Source of the DNA: Herbinix luporum
GTDB lineage: Bacteria; Bacillota; Clostridia; Lachnospirales; Lachnospiraceae
Direction: 5' to 3'
Length of the DNA stretch: 64,000 nt
Assembly: GCF_900070325.1 (NCBI RefSeq)
Contig: NZ_LN879430.1
Span: 2,263,501 to 2,327,500 of the forward strand
Shown: positions 16,029 to 25,700 of the stretch, piece by piece
How the letters are laid out: every line of letters begins with the position of its first letter
Position numbering within the stretch: position 1 is the stretch's first letter
The notes under the pieces: generated by a model
What the model saw: only the letters and a program-made list of their open reading frames with translations
Databases searched by the model: none
What the model was told of the DNA's origin: nothing
Program-made: the position numbers and the translations under genes

Positions 16029-16655
16029 TTAATAAACCATGGTCTTTTTTGTGAATTTATCAATAGATTTGGAAATGGCTGTACCTATAATACCACTGAC
16101 AATTATCTCAGCTATGGCATTAACACCTGCCATTGCTATAATCAATACAAATACATTACCTGTATTAAAGCTCTCTTGTGCAATCTTTTGTATTTCCGGT
16201 GTATTAAAAAAGAAAATCATCAAAGTAGTCATAAATAATACGGTGTTTAATATAGACCCTGCTATACTTGTTATTACATAGCTTAATAACTTAGTTTTAT
16301 CAAATCTTTTCAAAGCCTGAAAAATTAATGCCGTTAACCAGCCCATTAATACTCTAGGTACCATACAGGTGATAAAAATTCCTATGGGATTAATTCCTAA
16401 TAACATTGCTCCAAAGGGATCAAATCCAAAGCATTGGGCAAAACTAGATAAACCAAATACTGTACCAAGAATCGCACCACCTACAGGTCCTAAGGTAATA
16501 GCTCCGATAATAACCGGTATCCCAATTATTGTAATGGATAAGCCCGTCGGTAATTTGATGTAACCTATTGGAGTAAAAGCCAAAAGCAAGATTATAGCTG
16601 TAAAAAGTGCCAATTGTACCATCTGTAATGTACGGGTTTTTGATATTGTTTTCAT
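16029..16655 (-). CDS. ECF transporter substrate-binding (S) component
   Basis: A 208-residue protein with six membrane segments. The N-terminus has the AxxxA-type helix of ECF S components (MVQLALFTAIILLLAFTP), and the first loops (LPTGLSITIIGIPVIIGAIT and LGPVGGAILGTVFGLSSFAQ) fit the RibU/PanT-like branch. It needs a shared EcfA-A'-T module encoded elsewhere. The vitamin cannot be assigned from sequence; no FMN or TPP riboswitch consensus was found in its leader. AAGGAGG precedes the ATG. Transcribed alone. Confidence 0.85.
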   Translation of the reverse strand: MKTISKTRTLQMVQLALFTAIILLLAFTPIGYIKLPTGLSITIIGIPVIIGAITLGPVGGAILGTVFGLSSFAQCFGFDPFGAMLLGINPIGIFITCMVPRVLMGWLTALIFQALKRFDKTKLLSYVITSIAGSILNTVLFMTTLMIFFFNTPEIQKIAQESFNTGNVFVLIIAMAGVNAIAEIIVSGIIGTAISKSIDKFTKKTMVY

Positions 16656-16850
16656 AATATCCTCCTTTCAATTTTGACCATAGCTTGAAATCATGGGTCT
16701 ATAGGTAGGATTTACTTAAAAACAGTTTTTATAGCTGTATAAGTAAATACTGTCCGGTTTACTTTCCGTCCGATTATGGTACGGATAATTACCGGATAAA
16801 ATTATTTTGTATTACAATTATATAATATTTTTTCAACAAAGCAAGATGTT
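16656..16850 (-). promoter_or_regulatory. Leader of the ECF S-component gene
   Basis: A TTGAAA/TAATAC-type promoter (about 16815-16842) is followed by roughly 150 untranslated bases containing TTTACTTA paired with TAAGTAAA across about 27 bases and a purine-rich stretch with repeated CCGGA. It could be a structured regulatory leader; I recognise no known riboswitch core. Confidence 0.35.
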
Positions 16851-17636
16851 TTATTTATTGTTTAAATCCCCTAGGTTTCGAGCAAAAAGAAAAATTCCTG
16901 CAAATAGGAATATAGCTCCTATAAGAATTGCCGCCCATATTGAAATATAAGTACCAAAATTAAATATTCTTATTAAAAAACCCAAGCCATTAATAAATAC
17001 ATGAAGCAGTATAGGTACATATAATGACCGGGTTTTTTCATATACATAACCCAAAATCAAACCAATTCCAAAGGCATATAGTCCTTGTATTATATTCCAA
17101 TGGTAAATTCCAAATACCAAGGCCTGAATAAGATTAGCTGAGTAAAATGAAAGTCCATACCGTAATCTGTTAAATAAAATACCTCGAAGTATTAATTCTT
17201 CAATTATTGGTGCAAGTATTATTACATATACAGCAACAATTACGGTATCTGCAACAAAGATAGAGCTAATCGTTTCTTCGTAATTGGCAAATAAGTTTGC
17301 AAACAAAGGCCTAATTAGGGATAATATTCCCGACACAAAAAACTGACAACCCAGAGCAATCATAAGGTAAATGCCTATATGTTTTAAAGAGAATATTTTT
17401 CTAAAATCTACAGCTGCCTCCACATGGCCCATATATTTTTTGTACCATAGATAGAAAAGTAGACAAGCTGTCATAACAGCCATTACCATAAGACAGTAGT
17501 CTATCTGGGAATTAACTTCCTGAAGTCCTGTTATAAGAATAAATATACCTGTAAAAAATGTATATATCAAAGATACTATAAAAAATGCTGTATAAGCCAT
17601 TAAAAGTCCTTGCACAATAATTAAAGTTCGTTTCAT
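16851..17636 (-). CDS. CPBP-family intramembrane metalloprotease
   Basis: A 261-residue membrane protein with about seven hydrophobic segments. The family's motifs are complete: EELILRGILFNRLR, FGIYHWNIIQGLYAF and HVFINGLGF. It lacks the polar N-terminal tail of the relative at 10342-11382. GAGGG lies ahead of the ATG at 17636. It stands alone between the ECF S-component and cellobiose phosphorylase genes. Substrate unknown. Confidence 0.9.
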   Translation of the reverse strand: MKRTLIIVQGLLMAYTAFFIVSLIYTFFTGIFILITGLQEVNSQIDYCLMVMAVMTACLLFYLWYKKYMGHVEAAVDFRKIFSLKHIGIYLMIALGCQFFVSGILSLIRPLFANLFANYEETISSIFVADTVIVAVYVIILAPIIEELILRGILFNRLRYGLSFYSANLIQALVFGIYHWNIIQGLYAFGIGLILGYVYEKTRSLYVPILLHVFINGLGFLIRIFNFGTYISIWAAILIGAIFLFAGIFLFARNLGDLNNK

Positions 17637-17675
17637 TATTACCCTCGTTTCTAACTAACATATTTTCCAGGAATA

Positions 17676-17728
17676 TTAAATATAAGAGGCTGCCTCATAA
17701 TATACTAGCATAAACTAGAGGCAACCTC
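17676..17728 (-). terminator. Terminator after cellobiose phosphorylase
   Basis: GAGGTTGCCTC and GAGGCAGCCTC form an imperfect eleven-pair stem on the minus strand, followed by TTATATTTAAT. The arm GAGGTTGCC also occurs in the hairpin at 6587-6619. Confidence 0.65.
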
Positions 17729-17769
17729 GGATTAATATTTAAATTTCTATGGGTTAGATAATAAGGTTT

Positions 17770-20208
17770 TTAGCCAAGAATAACCTCTACTTCATGAAGT
17801 TTTCCGTCTCCAAATAGTGGCAAGATATTACCTGATATTTCCTTATTATCCACCGTAATCTTAGACACACCACAGGATACATGATTAGGATTTTTAACAG
17901 TTATTCTATATGTATCTCCACGATATTGTCTTGTTACGGTATAACCGTCCCACCCCTTAGGTATTGATGGATCTACAATCAATCCGTCAAAATCAGGCTT
18001 TATTCCCAGGATATATTGGGATATGGCTACAAAATTCCATGAAGCTGTTCCGGTCAGCCAAGAGTTCTTTGCTTCTCCAAAACGGCTTGCATCTTTACCG
18101 GCTATCATCTGGGAATATACATAAGGTTCCATCCGATGAATTTCAGAGCGTTCCTCTGTATAGGCCGGTGCAATTCTTGTATAATAATCAAATGCTTTAT
18201 CACCTCTACCCACAATAGCCTCTGCTGCCATAATCCATGCATTGTTATGACAGAAGATACCGGCATTTTCCTTATATCCCGCAGGATAAGTAGAAATTTC
18301 ACCGTATTCAATATAGTATTTGGTATAAGCAGGATTAAGAAGTACTAAACCATACTTAGTAGCCAGACGCTCTTCTACCGCATCTAAGGCCTGTATGGCC
18401 CTACCGTCTTCTAAGCCACAGCGTCCCATAATGCATAGACCCTGGGACTCTATAAAGATCTTACCTTCTTCATTCTCATGGCTTCCCACCTTCCTGCCAA
18501 AATCGTCATAGGCACGAACAAACCATGAACCATCCCAACCGTGTTCCATAATGACTTCACGCATTTTTCTAACTTCAGCAAAAGCCCGATTAGCTTCCTC
18601 TTTATTACCCACCTTTTCCATAAGTCTGGCATATTCCTCACCTATATAACAGAACATTCCGGCAATCATCACCGATTCTGCCACCCTACCATCCTTACTT
18701 GTGGTGGTTTGGAAGGATTCTCCCGGTTCCGATGAGAAGCAATTAAGATTTAAGCAATCATTCCAGTCAGCTCTTCCTATCAGAGGAAGTCCGTGGGGTC
18801 CTAAATTATTAAGTACATGATCAAAAGATCTCTTTAAATGATCAGATAAAGGCTTACTTTTTGATTCATCATTATCATAAGGAGTCATTACATCCAGTAT
18901 AGAATAATCACCTGTTTCCTTTATGTAGGATACGGTAGATAATATCAACCACAAAGGATCATCGTTAAAATTACCGCCGATTTCATTATTACCCTTCTTG
19001 GTAAGGGGCTGATACTGATGATATGCTCCCCCATCTTCTAATTGGGTGGAAGCAAGGTCGATAATTCTTTCCCTGGCCCTATCCGGCACCTGATGAACAA
19101 ATCCCAGAATATCCTGGTTAGAATCCCTAAAGCCCATACCCCTTCCTATACCGGATTCAAAATATGAAGCACTTCTTGAAAGATTAAAGGTAACCATACA
19201 CTGATACTGATTCCATATATTAACCATCCGGTTAAGCTTATCATCATGGGAATCAAGAATATACTTGGATAATAACTGATCCCAATAGTCTGCCAAGTCA
19301 TCTAAAGCCCTGTCCACTGCTTCTATAGTTGAAAATGTCTGAATCATTTCCTTTGCTTTCTTTTTATTAATTATATTTTTCCCTTCCCATTTATCATCAG
19401 GATCATTTTCAATATAACCTAATAGAAAGACTAATTCCTTAGTCTCACCGGGCTTCAAATTAATCTCAAGACAATGGGAAGCAATTGGATGCCATCCGTC
19501 AGCAATGGAGTTGGTGGGCTCTCCCTTAAATACAGCATCCGGATTATGAAAACCGTTATAAGTTCCCATAAAACTTTCTCTATCAGAATCAAATCCATAT
19601 ATAGGAGCATTAACAGAGAAGAAAGCATAATGGTTTCTTCTTTCTTTATACTCCGTCTTATGATATATTACTGAGTCCTCAACTTCAACTTCGCCTGTAT
19701 TATAATTTCTTTGGAAGTTTGTCATATCATCTAAGGCATTCCATAGGCACCACTCTACAAAGGAAAAAAGTTTTATATTTTTTTCCACATTAGACTTGTT
19801 ATTTATTACTACTTTATGTACCTCAGCATTGGTATTAAGCGGAACAAAATATGTAATACTGGTTTTTATTCCATTTAGCTCCCCCAAAATTTTTGTATAG
19901 CCCATACCATGTCTGCATTCATAATTATCCAAATCTTTCTTTACCGGTGCCCATCCCGGTGACCAAACTTCTTCTCCATCATTGATGTAGTAATACTTTC
20001 CGCCACCCAAATCCAAGGGTACATTATTATAGCGATAACGGGTAATTCTTCTAAGTCTCGCATCCTTGTAAAAACTATAGCCGCCGGCTGTATTTGAGAT
20101 TAATGAAAAAAACTCCTGTGATCCCAAATAGTTTATCCAGGGATATGGGGTCTGCGGATTTGTTATTACATACTCACGATTTAAATCATCAAAAAAACCG
20201 TATTTCAT
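17770..20208 (-). CDS. Cellobiose phosphorylase (GH94)
   Basis: An 812-residue cytoplasmic enzyme that splits cellobiose with phosphate to glucose 1-phosphate and glucose, saving ATP. It matches clostridial cellobiose phosphorylase from end to end: start [60 protein letters not shown], catalytic region [15 protein letters not shown] (general acid Asp near residue 480) and [20 protein letters not shown]. Length is the family norm. It is monocistronic with its own terminator; no cellobiose transporter or cellulase lies nearby, although an orphan sugar-type binding protein is encoded at 44904-46313. It points to growth on cellulose breakdown products. Confidence 0.97.
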   Translation of the reverse strand: MKYGFFDDLNREYVITNPQTPYPWINYLGSQEFFSLISNTAGGYSFYKDARLRRITRYRYNNVPLDLGGGKYYYINDGEEVWSPGWAPVKKDLDNYECRHGMGYTKILGELNGIKTSITYFVPLNTNAEVHKVVINNKSNVEKNIKLFSFVEWCLWNALDDMTNFQRNYNTGEVEVEDSVIYHKTEYKERRNHYAFFSVNAPIYGFDSDRESFMGTYNGFHNPDAVFKGEPTNSIADGWHPIASHCLEINLKPGETKELVFLLGYIENDPDDKWEGKNIINKKKAKEMIQTFSTIEAVDRALDDLADYWDQLLSKYILDSHDDKLNRMVNIWNQYQCMVTFNLSRSASYFESGIGRGMGFRDSNQDILGFVHQVPDRARERIIDLASTQLEDGGAYHQYQPLTKKGNNEIGGNFNDDPLWLILSTVSYIKETGDYSILDVMTPYDNDESKSKPLSDHLKRSFDHVLNNLGPHGLPLIGRADWNDCLNLNCFSSEPGESFQTTTSKDGRVAESVMIAGMFCYIGEEYARLMEKVGNKEEANRAFAEVRKMREVIMEHGWDGSWFVRAYDDFGRKVGSHENEEGKIFIESQGLCIMGRCGLEDGRAIQALDAVEERLATKYGLVLLNPAYTKYYIEYGEISTYPAGYKENAGIFCHNNAWIMAAEAIVGRGDKAFDYYTRIAPAYTEERSEIHRMEPYVYSQMIAGKDASRFGEAKNSWLTGTASWNFVAISQYILGIKPDFDGLIVDPSIPKGWDGYTVTRQYRGDTYRITVKNPNHVSCGVSKITVDNKEISGNILPLFGDGKLHEVEVILG

Positions 20209-20480
20209 TAAGTTAATCCTCCTTAAAGTTATTTATACCCACCAGTATTCCTATTATATTATACATACTTTGGTATTTCAATAAGCAGTATCTTATTTAG
20301 TAGCCATATATTTTACATACTTTTAGTATTTAAATATTACTTATTTTAATGAATATATTTTTAGATAATTTTAATAAGTATTTTCTTTTTTTCCTGACAA
20401 GCTTATGGTACACTATACTGTAGCCATAGACGATATATACAAATATAATTTAATATAATTACAATGATATGGAGGTTATT

Positions 20481-21191
20481 ATGCCAAAAAAAACAAGGCT
20501 GGATGAAGATGCTACAATATATCAGCCAAGACAAGAACAATCAGAAAAAGAAAAACTAAAGGATATGTCCTGGGAAAAGAGAATATCTTATATATGGGAA
20601 TATTACAAATTGCACGGACTTCTGATAATATTAGGGATTGCCTTTATATCCTATACAATATATACATTTACAAAACCAAAAATCGATACCAAATTATATG
20701 CTGCAATCATTAACAATCCTATAAATACTGATGTTTGGGATGAATATGAAAGCAAAATGACAGAATATTTAAAGCTTGATACTAAAACAGAAAATGTTTA
20801 TTTTAACTATAACTTTTATTATAACGGACCTGCTGATTTAGCTGTAAATATGCGCCAGGTATTTGCTGCTCAATTAGTAACAGCTGACATAGATCTTGTT
20901 ATTGCACCCCTTTCGGAATTTGCTACCAATGTGGAGGTTGGAATTTTCGATCCACTGTCTGATCAGCTGCCTACTGATTTATATAGTTCTCTTACGGACA
21001 AGTTTTATCTTTCAGGTACTGAGGAAAATCCTAAGGTTGCTGCCTATGGCATATATTTAAAAGACACTAAATTATTTAAGGAGTATTCACAAACCAGTGA
21101 TGATGATCCTTTTTTAATAGGAATTGTTAGAAATTCTACTAATAAAGATAATGCCGTGAAATTTATAAGATATATCTTTAATGAAAAATAA
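20481..21191 (+). CDS. Membrane-anchored protein of unknown function
   Basis: A 236-residue protein I do not recognise. A charged cytoplasmic stretch of about 45 residues is followed by one membrane segment (about 47-66, LLIILGIAFISYTIYTF) and an extracellular domain with alternating polar and aromatic residues (VYFNYNFYYNGPADLA). The C-terminal part resembles pieces of extracellular solute-binding folds (DIDLVIAPLSEFA) but this is weak. An earlier in-frame ATG at 20469 precedes the GGAGG site at 20471-20475, so the ATG at 20481 is chosen. Single gene; shares a terminator with asd. Confidence 0.75.
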   Translation: MPKKTRLDEDATIYQPRQEQSEKEKLKDMSWEKRISYIWEYYKLHGLLIILGIAFISYTIYTFTKPKIDTKLYAAIINNPINTDVWDEYESKMTEYLKLDTKTENVYFNYNFYYNGPADLAVNMRQVFAAQLVTADIDLVIAPLSEFATNVEVGIFDPLSDQLPTDLYSSLTDKFYLSGTEENPKVAAYGIYLKDTKLFKEYSQTSDDDPFLIGIVRNSTNKDNAVKFIRYIFNEK

Positions 21192-21204
21192 TATAGAAAA
21201 TTTA

Positions 21205-21229
21205 AGGGGCTACTGCTACAGTAGCCCCT
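21205..21229. terminator. Bidirectional terminator between convergent genes
   Basis: AGGGGCTACTG and CAGTAGCCCCT form an eleven-pair perfect stem with a three-base loop between the stops at 21191 (plus) and 21240 (minus). Confidence 0.85.
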
Positions 21230-21239
21230 CATTTAATGC

Positions 21240-22322
21240 TTATTTTTTTGTAATATATCCTTGGGCTTTTAGTAGTTCAGCAATAAGTACTGCACCCCCT
21301 GCTGCCCCTCGGACTGTGTTATGGGATAAGCCGACAAATTTATAATCATATACTCTATCTTCACGAAGTCTTCCTAAGGTAACGCCCATACCATTTTCGT
21401 AATCTCTATCAAGCTTAGCCTGAGGACGATTTTCCTCTTCAAAATATTTAATAAATTGCTTAGGTGCGGAAGGAAGGGATAATTCCTGAGGAAGGCCCTT
21501 AAATTCATTCCATGCTTTAATAATTTCTTCCTTAGAAGGTTTTTTCTCAAAGCTGACAAAAACAGCTGCTGTATGACCGTCACTTACCGGTACCCGGATA
21601 CATTGAGTAGTAATTACCGGTTCTTCTGCTTTAACTATTTGGCCATTTTCAACCTTGCCCCATAGCCTAAGAGGTTCCTGCTCACTCTTTTCTTCTTCAC
21701 CGCCGATATATGGAATTATATTATCTACCATTTCAGGCCAATCTTCAAAATTCTTACCTGCTCCGGAAATAGCTTGATAAGTGGTAGCCACAACAACCTT
21801 AGGCTTATATTCTTTCAGAGCATGTAAGGCAGGGGCATAGCTTTGGATTGAGCAATTGGGTTTTACTACAATAAAACCTCTATCTGTTCCAAGACGCTTT
21901 TTTTGTGCCTCAATAACCTCTAAATGTTCCGGATTTATCTCCGGTACTACCATAGGAACATCCGGTGTCCATCTATGGGCACTGTTATTGGAGACCACAG
22001 GTGTACCGGTCTTAGCATAGGCTTCTTCAATTGCCTTTATTTCTTCCTTAGACATATCTACGGCGCTAAATACAAAATCAACACTTTCGGTTACTTCCTT
22101 AATATCATTAACATCCTTTACAATTAGCTTCTTAACTTTATCAGGCATAGGTGTAGCCATCTTCCACCTGTTACCTACTGCCTCTTCATAAGTCTTACCG
22201 GCACTTCTAGGACTAGCAGCTACCGTAACCACTTCAAACCATGGATGATTTTCAAGAAGAGATATAAATCTTTGTCCTACCATTCCGGTACCGCCAAGAA
22301 TACCAACCTTTAATTTTTCCAT
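21240..22322 (-). CDS. asd: Aspartate-semialdehyde dehydrogenase
   Basis: A 360-residue NADPH enzyme making aspartate semialdehyde for lysine, threonine, methionine and diaminopimelate. It has the nucleotide loop VGILGGTGMVGQRF, the catalytic Cys in VKPNCSIQSYAP, and the C-terminal GLSHNTVRGAAGGAVLIAEL. It belongs to the archaeal/fungal-type branch, longer than the E. coli enzyme in the second half. The ATG at 22322 is seven bases after GGAGG; an upstream in-frame start at 22358 is not supported. Monocistronic; no lysine riboswitch fits in the short leader. Confidence 0.96.
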   Translation of the reverse strand: MEKLKVGILGGTGMVGQRFISLLENHPWFEVVTVAASPRSAGKTYEEAVGNRWKMATPMPDKVKKLIVKDVNDIKEVTESVDFVFSAVDMSKEEIKAIEEAYAKTGTPVVSNNSAHRWTPDVPMVVPEINPEHLEVIEAQKKRLGTDRGFIVVKPNCSIQSYAPALHALKEYKPKVVVATTYQAISGAGKNFEDWPEMVDNIIPYIGGEEEKSEQEPLRLWGKVENGQIVKAEEPVITTQCIRVPVSDGHTAAVFVSFEKKPSKEEIIKAWNEFKGLPQELSLPSAPKQFIKYFEEENRPQAKLDRDYENGMGVTLGRLREDRVYDYKFVGLSHNTVRGAAGGAVLIAELLKAQGYITKK

Positions 22323-22475
22323 ATTCATTCCTCCACTTTGTTCTTGCACGACATACATCTGTCTTTCTAGTAAGTATACTATACTCTAATTTTGTAAAAA
22401 ATCAATTCTTTTTTATAAAATTATATAACTTTGTCAATTTTGTTAGAAACCAATATATTTATTCATAAAGTTTGG

Positions 22476-23447
22476 TTATTTTAACAGGTCTATATATTCA
22501 TCCATTAAAACTTCCAACTCCTTAAAGGTCTCAATCTCATTAATCCTATTCCTAAGTTTAGCAGAACCGGGATAACCTGAGGTATACCATGCCACATGTT
22601 TTCGCATTTCTCTCATACCTATATATTCCCCCTTGTACTCTATAGCCAATCTGCCATGGCGCAGTATCATCTTAGCCACCTCATCAAAGCTGGGCTTTTC
22701 CATTATTATTCCCAAGTTCAAGTATGCTTTTATTTGTTGGAATATCCAGGGATTACCCCTGGCAGCTCTGGCTATCATTATTCCGTCGCAGCCGGTGTCT
22801 GTAAGCATAGCTTTTGCATCCTCAGGTTTTATTATATCCCCGCTTCCTATAACAGGTATTGATACTGCTTCCTTAACTTGGCGAATAATATCCCAGTCTG
22901 CCTTTCCGCTATAAAATTGCTCCCTGGTTCTTCCATGAACAGCAATAGCGGCGGCACCGCTTTCTTCTGCAATCTTTGCTATCTCCACAGCATTTACATT
23001 TTCCTTATCAAAGCCCTTGCGTATCTTTACTGTTACCGGTTTTTTTATAGCTTTAGATACTTTTGATACAATTTCTCCTACCAGTTTTGGATTATTCATT
23101 AAGGCAGAGCCTTCTTTATTATTTACAATCTTGGGAACCGGGCATCCCATATTTATATCTAAAATATCAAAATTCATATACTCTATTTTCTTGGCAGTAT
23201 CCGCCATAATATCCGGATCAGAACCAAACAATTGAATAGCAACCGGCCTTTCCTCATCTTTAACGGAAAGAAGCTCCTTGGTATTATTGTTGTTGTATTT
23301 GATTCCTTTAGCACTGACCATCTCTGTATATACAAGGTCGGCACCTTTTTCCTTACATAATAAGCGAAATGGCAGGTCAGTTACCCCCGCCATTGGACCT
23401 AAACATAATTTTCCCTTTATCTCTACATCACCGATATAAAAGCTCAT
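22476..23447 (-). CDS. dusB: tRNA-dihydrouridine synthase
   Basis: A 323-residue FMN enzyme reducing uridines in tRNA D-loops. Signature [20 protein letters not shown] at the N-terminus, catalytic Cys in [21 protein letters not shown]-binding [23 protein letters not shown] and IGSGDI. Length and motifs fit DusB, the Gram-positive type. It is 21 bases downstream of coaX, the usual clostridial order. Confidence 0.95.
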   Translation of the reverse strand: MSFYIGDVEIKGKLCLGPMAGVTDLPFRLLCKEKGADLVYTEMVSAKGIKYNNNNTKELLSVKDEERPVAIQLFGSDPDIMADTAKKIEYMNFDILDINMGCPVPKIVNNKEGSALMNNPKLVGEIVSKVSKAIKKPVTVKIRKGFDKENVNAVEIAKIAEESGAAAIAVHGRTREQFYSGKADWDIIRQVKEAVSIPVIGSGDIIKPEDAKAMLTDTGCDGIMIARAARGNPWIFQQIKAYLNLGIIMEKPSFDEVAKMILRHGRLAIEYKGEYIGMREMRKHVAWYTSGYPGSAKLRNRINEIETFKELEVLMDEYIDLLK

Positions 23448-23468
23448 TCAATTCTCCTATTAGCTTAT

Positions 23469-24242
23469 TTATTTTACTCTGTTTTTATCTGCTATGAATT
23501 TTAAACCCTTTAATAATAAATTGGGGTCATATATATCTATTACATCAGTATTATTAGCAATAATCCTACCTAGTCCACCGGTAGCTACTACGGTGCATTT
23601 ATCCAAGCCGGCTTCCTTAAGCATTCTTTTTATAATATATTCTGTCTGTCCTATACAACCAAATACCAAACCTGCCTGCATACTGGTAACGGTATCCTTA
23701 GCCAAGATAGTATCAGGTAGGGCAATTTCAACCTCCGGAAGTTTTGCAGTACCGGACCACATGGCATTGGCAGACATCTTAAGACCCGGACAGGTCACAG
23801 CAGCTATAAGTGAACCATCCTCAGTGATTAAATCATATTTATTGGCTGTTCCAAAGTCAGCCACAAGGACAGGACCACCGTATATTTCATAAGCCCCTAC
23901 CGCATCTGCCACCCTATCGGCACCTACTTCTTTGGGATTTGGTATGGGTATTTTTATACCTGTTTTTGCTCCTACACCCAGAATTAATGGTGTAATACCT
24001 ATATACTTTTTGATACCTGAAACCAGGGAATACATAACCCTAGGTACTACGGATGAAATAACTACAGTTTCAATATCATCTATGGATATTCCTTTTAGCG
24101 TCAGTAAATCTGCCAGATAAAGTCCATATTCATCGGAAGTTCTGTTAATCTGAGTAGTCAGCCTGAATTTGGCCTTAATCTCATCTTTGTCAAAAACACC
24201 CATGGTCATGGTTGTATTACCCACGTCTATTACAAATATCAT
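23469..24242 (-). CDS. coaX: Type III pantothenate kinase
   Basis: A 257-residue enzyme for the first step of coenzyme A synthesis. Phosphate loop [13 protein letters not shown] at the start, [13 protein letters not shown] with the catalytic Asp, [12 protein letters not shown] and [10 protein letters not shown]. CoaX is resistant to feedback by CoA. The ECF S-component upstream in the window (16029-16655) could be a pantothenate importer, but the two are not linked. Confidence 0.96.
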   Translation of the reverse strand: MIFVIDVGNTTMTMGVFDKDEIKAKFRLTTQINRTSDEYGLYLADLLTLKGISIDDIETVVISSVVPRVMYSLVSGIKKYIGITPLILGVGAKTGIKIPIPNPKEVGADRVADAVGAYEIYGGPVLVADFGTANKYDLITEDGSLIAAVTCPGLKMSANAMWSGTAKLPEVEIALPDTILAKDTVTSMQAGLVFGCIGQTEYIIKRMLKEAGLDKCTVVATGGLGRIIANNTDVIDIYDPNLLLKGLKFIADKNRVK

Positions 24243-24263
24243 ATCTATCCTCCTAAAGTAGAT

Positions 24264-24605
24264 TTATAAAAGATCTGAAACATCTTGATTAAGGAAAAAC
24301 ACCTTATAATACAGCTCAAGAGACTGCAGAAGTTCTTTCCTTGTCCTTCTAATTTCCTTTATTTTAAGTACACTTCCTATTTCATCAAAATAATAATCTT
24401 CTTCATATGCATCTACTTTTAGAAGCAAATTTCCTTCTTCATCAAATTCTAAGGTTAAGGTACCACCCACATCTTCTGTATAAAGTACACACATGATTTT
24501 TAATTCCTGTTTTATTTGCTCGGGAAGTGCATGAAAATCTTCATTAAGATAAAATTTCTTTTCATAGGCACTGCTGGCACACAAAACAACTCTCTCTTGG
24601 TACAT
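24264..24605 (-). CDS. DUF6145-type protein
   Basis: A 113-residue acidic soluble protein of a family confined to Lachnospiraceae-like bacteria, with the conserved stretch ELKIMCVLYTEDVGGTLTLE and a C-terminal helix LLQSLELYYKVFFL. No catalytic motif is visible. It lies 22 bases ahead of coaX and is probably cotranscribed with coaX and dusB. Function unknown. Confidence 0.8.
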   Translation of the reverse strand: MYQERVVLCASSAYEKKFYLNEDFHALPEQIKQELKIMCVLYTEDVGGTLTLEFDEEGNLLLKVDAYEEDYYFDEIGSVLKIKEIRRTRKELLQSLELYYKVFFLNQDVSDLL

Positions 24606-24640
24606 AAGTAGGACTCCTTTAAAGTTAAGTTGACTTATAA

Positions 24641-25579
24641 CTACTCATTACCTAGAGTAGCTACCATAATTGCCTTAATAGTATGCATACGATTTTCGGC
24701 CTGATCAAAAATAACCTTACTAAAACTCTCAAATACATCATGGGTTATTTCATTTCCCTTGACGGCAGGTAGGCAGTGAAGGACTATTGTCTTAGGATTA
24801 CCGGTATAGGCTAGCATTTCCTTATTAACCTGATAGGGCTTTAATAGTGCTATCCGTTCTGCTGCCAAATCCTCCTCACCCATGGAGCACCAAACATCGG
24901 TATATATTACATCTGCTCCAACAACTCCATCAATATTATCGGTAAGTTCAATTTTACTTCCTGAAAGATCTGCGTATCCTCTGCAGATATCAATCAGTTC
25001 TTCTTCCGGCCATAATGATTTAGGAGAAAGAACGGTAATATTTATACCTATTTTCGAACAACCTATTAGAAGGCTGTTAGCCACATTATTTCGCCCATCT
25101 CCTGCATACACTAATTTTAACCCTTCAAGCTTACCAAACTGCTCTTTTAATGTCAAGAAGTCAGCCAGAATTTGTGTAGGATGATAACTGTCAGTCAAGC
25201 CGTTCCATACCGGAACACCACTATACTGGGCTAACTTTTCCACATTTTCATGGGAAAATCCACGAAACTGAATTCCATCAAACATTCTTCCCAATACCCT
25301 TGCGGTATCCTCGATACTTTCCTTATGGCCCAGCTGAATGTCATCCTTTCCTAAATATTCAGCATGACCTCCCTCATCAATACAACCTATAGTAAAGGCA
25401 CATCTGGTTCTGGTTGATGGCTTTTCAAAGATTAAGGCTATATTCTTTCCTTTAAGACTGTCACCTATAATCCCTAACTTCTTCTTCTCTTTTAGCTTCC
25501 CTGCTAAATCAAGTAAATATTCAATTTCCTCTCGGGAATAATCTTTTAATGTTAGAAAGCTCCGTCCTTTTAAATTCAT
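24641..25579 (-). CDS. argF: Ornithine carbamoyltransferase
   Basis: A 312-residue enzyme making citrulline from ornithine and carbamoyl phosphate. Carbamoyl-phosphate loop [12 protein letters not shown] (STRT), ornithine-binding SMG in WCSMGEE, and [12 protein letters not shown] with the catalytic Cys. No other arginine genes are adjacent, so it may serve biosynthesis or the deiminase route; length and motifs cannot separate the two. Confidence 0.95.
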   Translation of the reverse strand: MNLKGRSFLTLKDYSREEIEYLLDLAGKLKEKKKLGIIGDSLKGKNIALIFEKPSTRTRCAFTIGCIDEGGHAEYLGKDDIQLGHKESIEDTARVLGRMFDGIQFRGFSHENVEKLAQYSGVPVWNGLTDSYHPTQILADFLTLKEQFGKLEGLKLVYAGDGRNNVANSLLIGCSKIGINITVLSPKSLWPEEELIDICRGYADLSGSKIELTDNIDGVVGADVIYTDVWCSMGEEDLAAERIALLKPYQVNKEMLAYTGNPKTIVLHCLPAVKGNEITHDVFESFSKVIFDQAENRMHTIKAIMVATLGNE

Positions 25580-25665
25580 ACTATTCCTCCAATATCTCAG
25601 GTTTTATAATTATACCTTGCTAGTGTTTAATTATACAATATTCCAATTTTACTATAATGTCAAGA

Positions 25666-25696
25666 AAAACCTGCCCTAATAATATAGGCAGGTTTT
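25666..25696. terminator. Terminator after the LTA-synthase-like gene
   Basis: AAAACCTGCC and GGCAGGTTTT form the stem; T-rich flanks are present on both strands. Confidence 0.75.
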
Positions 25697-25700
25697 ATTA

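Noticed and set aside
10342..17636. The two CPBP proteases as bacteriocin immunity partners of the peptide cluster
   Set aside because: They lie in unrelated operons several kilobases away; the family is too widespread for this to be evidence.
22323..22475. Possible lysine riboswitch before asd
   Set aside because: The leader is short and lacks the conserved multi-helix core.
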